NCBI GenBank assembly: GCA_017935525.1
Contig: JAGBHJ010000076.1
Span: 1 to 10,850, forward strand
Reading direction: 5' to 3'
DNA: 10,850 nucleotides
DNA from: Clostridia bacterium
GTDB taxonomy: Bacteria > Bacillota > Clostridia > HGM11327
Below are positions 6,410 through 10,850 of the stretch, piece after piece. Made by a program: the position numbers and the translations under genes. The first letter of the stretch is position 1; each line of letters begins with the position of its first letter. Below the pieces are notes generated by a model that worked only from the letters and a program-made list of their open reading frames with translations, was not told the origin of the DNA and did no database searches.

Positions 6410-6423
6410 TGGGCATACGCCCA
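6410..6423 (-). promoter_or_regulatory. Hairpin at the 5' end of the isomerase leader
   Basis: On the minus strand TGGGC-GTAT-GCCCA, a 5-bp GC-rich stem that begins 12 bases after the -10 box. It would form at the start of the transcript, and it is followed by A rather than T, so it is not a terminator. Its placement matches the hairpin in the tig leader. Confidence 0.45.
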
Positions 6424-6435
6424 GATGTTAGTAAT

Positions 6436-6464
6436 ATGATACCATAATTCTCTGTTTTTTTCAA
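6436..6464 (-). promoter_or_regulatory. Sigma-A type promoter of the isomerase gene, extended -10
   Basis: Read on the minus strand: TTGAAA (6459-6464), a 17-base spacer, TATCAT (6436-6441) preceded by TGG. The layout is nearly identical to the tig promoter (same -35, same spacing, same TGG extension). The predicted start is near 6429, giving a leader of about 55 bases. Confidence 0.8.
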
Positions 6465-6495
6465 CTGTTTTTTGCTAAAATCAGAGATTTTTTTG

Positions 6496-8187
6496 TCAAT
6501 AAATAACCTTTACCGCATCCAGACAGATCACCTTATCCTCCGCTGCGTATATCTGCAGAACGTGCTTTCCGCCGTATAGGTTATCCGACTTATAGAACAG
6601 AACGTGGCCCTTTATCTCCTCGTCGTACTGGGAAACGTGGGCGCAGGGTATGCCGTCGATAAATATGTCGGCATGGCCGTAGGTGCTCTTGGTGGCGCCG
6701 TATATCTCTATTGCGCTGCCCTCAAATGCAAGGTAGAGGGAGTCGCCCTTGTCGCAACCGCAATGCAGCTCTCGCTCGTAACAGCCCTTTGCTCGGTTGG
6801 TTTCGTCGTATCCCCAGCATGATGCATAAAACCATGCTCCGTTGTAGCAGATACGCTTGTCGGTATTGTTTATCCATTCGTACTTGGGAGGCTGGGGCGT
6901 ACCGATGCGGTCAAAACGGATAACGTGGTCAAAGCATTCCGATTTTTGAGATACTTTGATGACGTAGCCTGCGTCCGTTTTTGTAAACTCCGTTATGTTG
7001 AGGGTCTCGCAGATCGGGCATGAAAGCTCAATTTCGTCCTCGGGGAGTCCCAACTCAATAACGCCGTCCTCGGGGAGCGCCATGATGTGGAGATATTCGT
7101 AGGCTTTGCCCTCGCCCGTCATAAAGAACATCATGTTGTTGTCCTCAAGGCAGGAGCCGGACCGTGTGGGGTAGCTTGTGCTGGGGGTAGCGTCCATAAA
7201 TGACTCCTTGTAGTTGGCAAGGATCGCTTTTATTTCCGCCATGGTCTCCTCAACGCCTATTGACCACAGATTGCCCTCGGTAAAGGTTCCTGATGCGTAA
7301 AGCACGTTGCCGCAGGCGGAGCATGAGCCGTTGAACATTGTGTATGTCACAAGCTCCTTGACGGTTGAGGTAAGAATGCTTTCTCCCGTCCTTGAGGGGG
7401 TGGACATCCAGCCCGATGAGAACGGCGCAAGGGTGGTGGCGATGTTTTTGCTGCAGTACCATTTGTGCGCATCCTTGTAGCCGAATAATTGGGAGATAAA
7501 GCCCATAAATGTTTCTGAATTGCCGTAATCGTTGGTATAAACGTTGCCGTAGTAATTCTGGAACGTAACAAGGTCGGGGTTGTGGGACTTCATTATGCTT
7601 CTGATCTTTAGGTAATTGACTATCTGGTGGTCCGTGTTTGTGTGCAGGTAGTCTGCAGGGTCCTTGGGACCGTTGCTGTCGGTATAGTATCCCGAAAGCC
7701 TTGATGCGTATCTTTCTGCAAACTCCTCATAAAGCTCCAGCATATACTCATTCCATTTGTCGTAGTCAAAGTTAGAAAGGTTTGGCTGCTGGGAATCCGT
7801 TTCGTGCGCGCCCTGTCCCCAGCCTGTTTTGATCTTGTCCTCCTCGGAAAAATCGTGGCCGTCACGAGGGTGGGTATACATCACCACATGGATGTCACGT
7901 GCTCTTACGCTGTCGATAATATCACCCAGCAGATCTCTTTTGGGGCAGTTGCCGGGACGCCATTTTTCCGATACTGCGCTGGGGTACAAGGGCTGTACCG
8001 CAAAATGCCACGCGGTAAACACTATGTACTCCACGCCCATTCTCTCCAGGGAGTCCGCAAAGCCCTCGGCGTCAAAGGCGTCGGCAAATTCGTCTATGGT
8101 TTGGGGCTTGGAGCCGTCAGCATAGCTTGACCAAGGGAGAACGTGGTGGATGAACATTCCGTATTTGCAATTTACAAGGTCTTTCAT
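6496..8187 (-). CDS. GH29-like (alpha-L-fucosidase-fold) protein with C-terminal beta-rich module
   Basis: A 563-residue protein whose N-terminal region follows the alpha-L-fucosidase (GH29, COG3669) pattern: KYGMFIHHVLPW (8-19), FDAEGFADSLERMGVEYIVFTAWH (38-61), CPKRDLLGDIIDSVRARDIHVVMYTHPRD (81-109) and GYYTDSNG (167-173), where Asp170 is in the place expected for the nucleophile. The His-His-Asp-Gly motif that usually follows the TA-K/W segment in GH29 is replaced by HFAV, so fucose binding is doubtful. From about 435 to the end there is a separate beta-rich, galactose-binding-like module (GDSLYLAFEGSAIEIYG, ADIFIDGIPCAHV, LYGGKHVLQIYA), probably for ligand binding. There is no signal peptide or membrane segment, so it is probably cytoplasmic and would act on imported oligosaccharides. 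Start: ATG 8187 with AAGGAG (8194-8199) 6 bases upstream. No clear promoter was found. Glycosidase is likely, fucosidase specificity unproven. Confidence 0.68.
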   Translation of the reverse strand: MKDLVNCKYGMFIHHVLPWSSYADGSKPQTIDEFADAFDAEGFADSLERMGVEYIVFTAWHFAVQPLYPSAVSEKWRPGNCPKRDLLGDIIDSVRARDIHVVMYTHPRDGHDFSEEDKIKTGWGQGAHETDSQQPNLSNFDYDKWNEYMLELYEEFAERYASRLSGYYTDSNGPKDPADYLHTNTDHQIVNYLKIRSIMKSHNPDLVTFQNYYGNVYTNDYGNSETFMGFISQLFGYKDAHKWYCSKNIATTLAPFSSGWMSTPSRTGESILTSTVKELVTYTMFNGSCSACGNVLYASGTFTEGNLWSIGVEETMAEIKAILANYKESFMDATPSTSYPTRSGSCLEDNNMMFFMTGEGKAYEYLHIMALPEDGVIELGLPEDEIELSCPICETLNITEFTKTDAGYVIKVSQKSECFDHVIRFDRIGTPQPPKYEWINNTDKRICYNGAWFYASCWGYDETNRAKGCYERELHCGCDKGDSLYLAFEGSAIEIYGATKSTYGHADIFIDGIPCAHVSQYDEEIKGHVLFYKSDNLYGGKHVLQIYAAEDKVICLDAVKVIY

Positions 8188-8199
8188 ATGTATCTCCTT

Positions 8200-8242
8200 T
8201 TATAAAATAAACGCCCTCAAACAAGCTTGTATATGAAGGCGT
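8200..8242 (-). terminator. Intrinsic terminator of the DUF362-nat-methyltransferase operon
   Basis: On the minus strand ACGCCTTCA (8234-8242) pairs with TGAGGGCGT (8211-8219), a 9-bp stem with one G-U wobble that would be a C-A mismatch on the other strand. It encloses the palindrome ACAAGCTTGT (8221-8230) and is followed by the T-rich TTATTTTATA (8201-8210). It separates the methyltransferase from the GH29-like gene. Confidence 0.72.
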
Positions 8243-8261
8243 CAAAGATCGTTTATATGGT

Positions 8262-9404
8262 TTAATTGTCTTTTTTGGGCGGACGGGGACCGTAGAACTG
8301 GTAGTAGTCCACCTTGATCCTGCCGATGTACAGCTTGCGCTTTTTGTCGGCCTTTCTGCAGATCTCGTTTTCGAAATTCTCGTCAGCCGTCAGGACGTAG
8401 AACGACCATGTGGGCAGCTCCTTCATGGCGTTGCGGAATGCCGAATAGATCTTTTTGATGGCGGATTTGTCACCTATACGCTCGCCGTAGGGAGGATTGG
8501 TGATGATGCAGCCGTACTGCTTTTTTGAGGAAAGCTCGGCAAAATCCCTCTGCTGAAAATGGATGATGTCAGCCACGCCTGCGTCCTTGGCGTTACGCCT
8601 TGCGGTCTCCAGAACGCGTCTGTCGATATCGTAGCCGCAGATGTCCAGCATGGGGCGTATCTGCTCGCTGCGGTCCTTTGCGGCTGCCTCCCTGCGGATG
8701 CTCTCCGTAAGGTCAAAGGGCAACTGCTTCCATCCGTCGCAGACAAAGCTCCTTGCATGACCGGGGGCAACGTGCATCTCCCTCAATGCGGACTCTATAA
8801 GTATAGTACCCGAGCCGCACATTGGGTCAATAAGGGGACGCTCGGGTCGCCAGAAGGAAAGCGCCGCCATTGCGTTGGCAAGGGTCTCCTTAAGGGGGGC
8901 GTCACCTGCGTGGGCTCTCCAGCCTCTCTTGTGCAAGCCGTCACCCGAGGTGTCTATCATCAGCTGTGCAATGTCGTTGTGAATGGACACGATAACGGGG
9001 TAACGAGGACCTGTTTCGGGCAGGGTAGAGGTTGAGTGGCCTGTTTTGAGGCGTTCAACTATTGCCTTTTTTACTATTCTCTGGCAGTCGGAAAGGCTGA
9101 ACAGCGCGGAATTTACACTCTTGGCGTCAACGGGTATTGCACCGTTGGCGGGGATATAATACTCCCATGGCAGGTGCTTTGTGTTGTCAAAGAGCTGATC
9201 GAAGGATGTGGCTCTGAATTCGCCAACGCATATGAGCACTCTTTCGCCTGCGGAAACGTTGACGTTGAGTCTGTAAACGTCCTCGTAGGAGCCGTTGAGA
9301 GTGATCCTGCCGTTTTCTGTGGCAATGTCGGAATAGCCCATCTTTTCCAGCTCACGGGCAACAACTGCCTCCAGACCAAACGCCGTGGTTATAAATATTC
9401 TCAT
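8262..9404 (-). CDS. Class I SAM-dependent RNA methyltransferase (THUMP-UPF0020, RlmL N-half/YpsC type)
   Basis: Predicted N2-guanine methyltransferase acting on rRNA (the E. coli RlmL N-terminal part makes m2G2445 in 23S rRNA; the stand-alone Bacillota homologue is known as YpsC). The 380-residue length fits. The N-terminal part (about 1-60) is a ferredoxin-like domain, followed by a THUMP RNA-binding domain to about 160 (ending TSGDGLHKRGWR). The Rossmann-fold methyltransferase has SAM motif I DPMCGSGT at 193-200, GYDID at 257-261 for the ribose-binding acidic residue and the catalytic NPPYGERIG at 303-311. The tail is basic (YGPRPPKKDN). Older databases often label such proteins N6-adenine DNA methylase because of NPPY, but the THUMP domain argues for RNA. 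Start: ATG 9404, with GGAGG at 9409-9413, only 10 bases after the nat stop, so coupled translation is likely. Confidence 0.88.
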   Translation of the reverse strand: MRIFITTAFGLEAVVARELEKMGYSDIATENGRITLNGSYEDVYRLNVNVSAGERVLICVGEFRATSFDQLFDNTKHLPWEYYIPANGAIPVDAKSVNSALFSLSDCQRIVKKAIVERLKTGHSTSTLPETGPRYPVIVSIHNDIAQLMIDTSGDGLHKRGWRAHAGDAPLKETLANAMAALSFWRPERPLIDPMCGSGTILIESALREMHVAPGHARSFVCDGWKQLPFDLTESIRREAAAKDRSEQIRPMLDICGYDIDRRVLETARRNAKDAGVADIIHFQQRDFAELSSKKQYGCIITNPPYGERIGDKSAIKKIYSAFRNAMKELPTWSFYVLTADENFENEICRKADKKRKLYIGRIKVDYYQFYGPRPPKKDN

Positions 9405-9414
9405 AGCCCCTCCA

Positions 9415-10191
9415 TCAAAGGACGATGCCGAAATGAGTGGAGAATATCTCCTTCATCTCCTCGTCGCTTGTAACGGTAATGGCTGTAACGTTCTGTCCGT
9501 CAAAAATGCGGAATTCGTCGTTGGATACTGTCTTTCTGCCCGTTTGGGTCTTTATTGACAGCATATTGCCCAAAATAAAGGGGGAATCGGGGTGCTTTTC
9601 GCAATAGAAGGACGTGCCGATGTAGTCAGCCTCCAGCTGGGGCTCCTCTGTAAAGGATATAAATCTGCCCCACTCGCCCTTGTAGTGGTCGCAGAGCACC
9701 CAACCCAAAAAGTCGTCCTTTTCGAAGCGGTATATCTCGCCAAACTGCTCCTGAGTAAAGCCTTCCTCCAGCTTGAGAGCAAGTCTGGGTGCGCGCTCGC
9801 CTATGCCTGTGTCGGTAAAGTATCTGCCGTCAAGGTCGGGGGATTCAACTATGATGATCCTGTGTCTGCGCATGGGCAATTCCGTTTCGCCGCGGAGATA
9901 GCGGGCAAAGCAGCTGAGTGTCTTGTAGCCCAAAGCCTCCAGCAGCCTGCAGTAGAGGGCGTTAAGCTCAAAGCAGTAGCCGCCGCGTCTGTTGAGGACG
10001 ATCTTTTCAAAGAGGGATTCCTCGTCCAGCTTCAGCGGGAGGTTGTTGAGTATGTCAAGATTTTCGTAGGGTACTGTGGTAACGTGTGCATACTGAAGCG
10101 TGCTGAGAAGCTGAGCGTCAGGTGCGTGGTCCACAAGGGACTTGTCAAGTCCTATTCTTTCCAGATATAATTCTGCCTGTTGTCTGTTCAT
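9415..10191 (-). CDS. nat: Arylamine N-acetyltransferase
   Basis: Cytoplasmic enzyme that transfers an acetyl group from acetyl-CoA to arylamines, hydrazines or related amines through a cysteine intermediate. The 258-residue length is typical. The Cys-His-Asp triad is in place: Cys73 in NRRGGYCFELN, His110 in MRRHRIIIV and Asp127 in YFTDTGIG. The N-terminal VPYENLDIL segment (40-48) is also a family hallmark. The natural substrate cannot be read from sequence; some relatives acylate with other CoA thioesters or act in biosynthesis. Start: ATG 10191, with AAGGA at 10199-10203 overlapping the stop codon of the upstream DUF362 gene (11-base gap). It is the middle gene of a tightly packed three-gene operon. 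Confidence 0.93.
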   Translation of the reverse strand: MNRQQAELYLERIGLDKSLVDHAPDAQLLSTLQYAHVTTVPYENLDILNNLPLKLDEESLFEKIVLNRRGGYCFELNALYCRLLEALGYKTLSCFARYLRGETELPMRRHRIIIVESPDLDGRYFTDTGIGERAPRLALKLEEGFTQEQFGEIYRFEKDDFLGWVLCDHYKGEWGRFISFTEEPQLEADYIGTSFYCEKHPDSPFILGNMLSIKTQTGRKTVSNDEFRIFDGQNVTAITVTSDEEMKEIFSTHFGIVL

Positions 10192-10202
10192 AATGCTTTC
10201 CT

Positions 10203-10850
10203 TTACAGTTCTATCAATTCGTATTCCTTTGAGCCTATACCAAGCTCTGCCGCCGCATCAACCGTCAAAACGCCGTTGCGGGATTCTATTCTCTCAATCA
10301 GGTGATCCCTGCCGGGGTCATCGGACGAGTAAACAAGGTCAAGACAAGCCTTGTCCAATGCGACGGGGTCAAGGGATGCCAAAACGCCGATATCCTTCAT
10401 GCATGGGTCCTCTGCAACGGAGCAGCAGTCGCAATCCACGGACATATTCATCATTACGTTGACGTAAGCGATGTTTTCTCCAAAGTATTTTGCAACGGAG
10501 CTTGCCGCATCAGCCATGGACATGAGGAATGAGTCGTGGTCTGCGGACCATATCTTTTTGGGGTCGCCTGCGCCATGGATGTATGCCTTGCCAAAGGATG
10601 AGGCAGTACCGATGGATATCTGTTTGAGCGCACCGCCATAGCCGCCCATGGGGTGGCCCTTAAAGTGTGAAAGCACCAGCATGGAGTCGTATTCCGCCAT
10701 GGATGAGCCTACATAGTTCTTTTTGATGATCTTGCCGTTGGGGATATCCAGCTCCATATCGGGGGAAGTGCTGTCCATAATGTCAATGGGGAAAAGCTTG
10801 CTCCAGCCGTGGAGGGCAAGAGTTTTGATGTGCTTTGCCGTGGTGTTGCG
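10203..10850 (-). CDS. DUF362 family protein (uncharacterised Fe-S centre type), N-terminus outside window
   Basis: The frame is open from the right edge of the window to TAA at 10203-10205, giving 215 residues; the real start lies outside, so the ATG at 10778 is internal. The sequence resembles COG2768/DUF362 proteins: YDSMLVLSHFKGHPMGGYGGALKQISIG, then KAYIHGAGDPK, and a Cys cluster VDCDCCSVAEDPCMKDIG followed by LDPVALDKACLDLVY. The clustered cysteines fit a metal or Fe-S site, which is why the family is described as putative Fe-S proteins, but no reaction has been assigned and no separate CxxCxxC ferredoxin domain is visible in this part. There is no membrane segment. It is the first visible gene of the operon with nat and the RNA methyltransferase. 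Family call good, function unknown. Confidence 0.83.
   Translation of the reverse strand, partial: RNTTAKHIKTLALHGWSKLFPIDIMDSTSPDMELDIPNGKIIKKNYVGSSMAEYDSMLVLSHFKGHPMGGYGGALKQISIGTASSFGKAYIHGAGDPKKIWSADHDSFLMSMADAASSVAKYFGENIAYVNVMMNMSVDCDCCSVAEDPCMKDIGVLASLDPVALDKACLDLVYSSDDPGRDHLIERIESRNGVLTVDAAAELGIGSKEYELIEL

Noticed and set aside
6442..6493. CTCTG/CAGAG pairing between the GH29-like stop and the isomerase promoter as a terminator
   Set aside because: Only five paired bases, a long loop and overlap with the -35/-10 region, with no T run. I could not identify a good terminator for the GH29-like gene.
8188..8261. Promoter for the GH29-like gene
   Set aside because: TTGACG on the minus strand (about 8240-8245) has no -10 at 16-18 bases, and the AT-rich stretch near 8200-8210 is the terminator tail. 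No pair of boxes is convincing.
8559..9473. Two + strand frames (8559-9035 and 9036-9473) opposite the methyltransferase
   Set aside because: They are antisense to a gene with clear THUMP and NPPY motifs and have no domain of their own.
1..10850. CRISPR array, tRNA, rRNA, phage or defence genes
   Set aside because: No regularly spaced direct repeats, no cloverleaf-like segment and no such protein families were seen on either strand.

Overview
The window looks like chromosomal DNA from a Gram-positive anaerobe of the Bacillota, most likely class Clostridia (a gut Oscillospirales/Ruminococcaceae-type organism). The basis is the order tig-clpP-clpX, a ClpP starting MNLIP as in Bacillota, strong AGGAGG-type ribosome binding sites, TTGAAA-N17-TATAAT-type promoters and intrinsic terminators. 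The family-level placement is inference from protein style, not from a database match.

Left half, + strand: a 5'-truncated dnaJ (zinc-finger end plus C-terminal substrate-binding domains) is followed after 22 bases by an rluB-type 23S rRNA pseudouridine synthase. A weak terminator and then a near-consensus promoter precede tig (trigger factor, GTG start). A long-loop intrinsic terminator separates tig from clpP, and clpX follows clpP by 19 bases, ending in a strong terminator. Together these are protein-folding and quality-control genes: a DnaK co-chaperone, the ribosome-bound chaperone/PPIase, and the ClpXP unfoldase-protease.

Middle (4936-5617): about 680 bases without a credible gene, where two convergent transcription units meet. 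It holds the clpX terminator, then a hairpin-rich, MITE-like stretch bounded by imperfect inverted repeats (about 5065-5492), then further small palindromes, and finally the terminator of the minus-strand isomerase gene.

Right half, minus strand, in transcription order from the right edge: a DUF362-type putative Fe-S protein (truncated by the window edge), an arylamine N-acetyltransferase and a THUMP/UPF0020 RNA methyltransferase are packed with 10-11 base gaps as one operon and end at a terminator. Next comes a cytoplasmic GH29-like (alpha-L-fucosidase-fold) protein with a C-terminal beta-rich module. Last is a hydroxypyruvate isomerase-like TIM-barrel protein with its own strong promoter.

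I see no CRISPR array, tRNA, rRNA, phage or defence system. Most of the window is ordinary housekeeping. The points most worth a second look are the MITE-like element, the terminator placed directly ahead of clpP with no promoter after it, matching 5'-end hairpins behind the two best promoters, and the divergent GH29-like protein.
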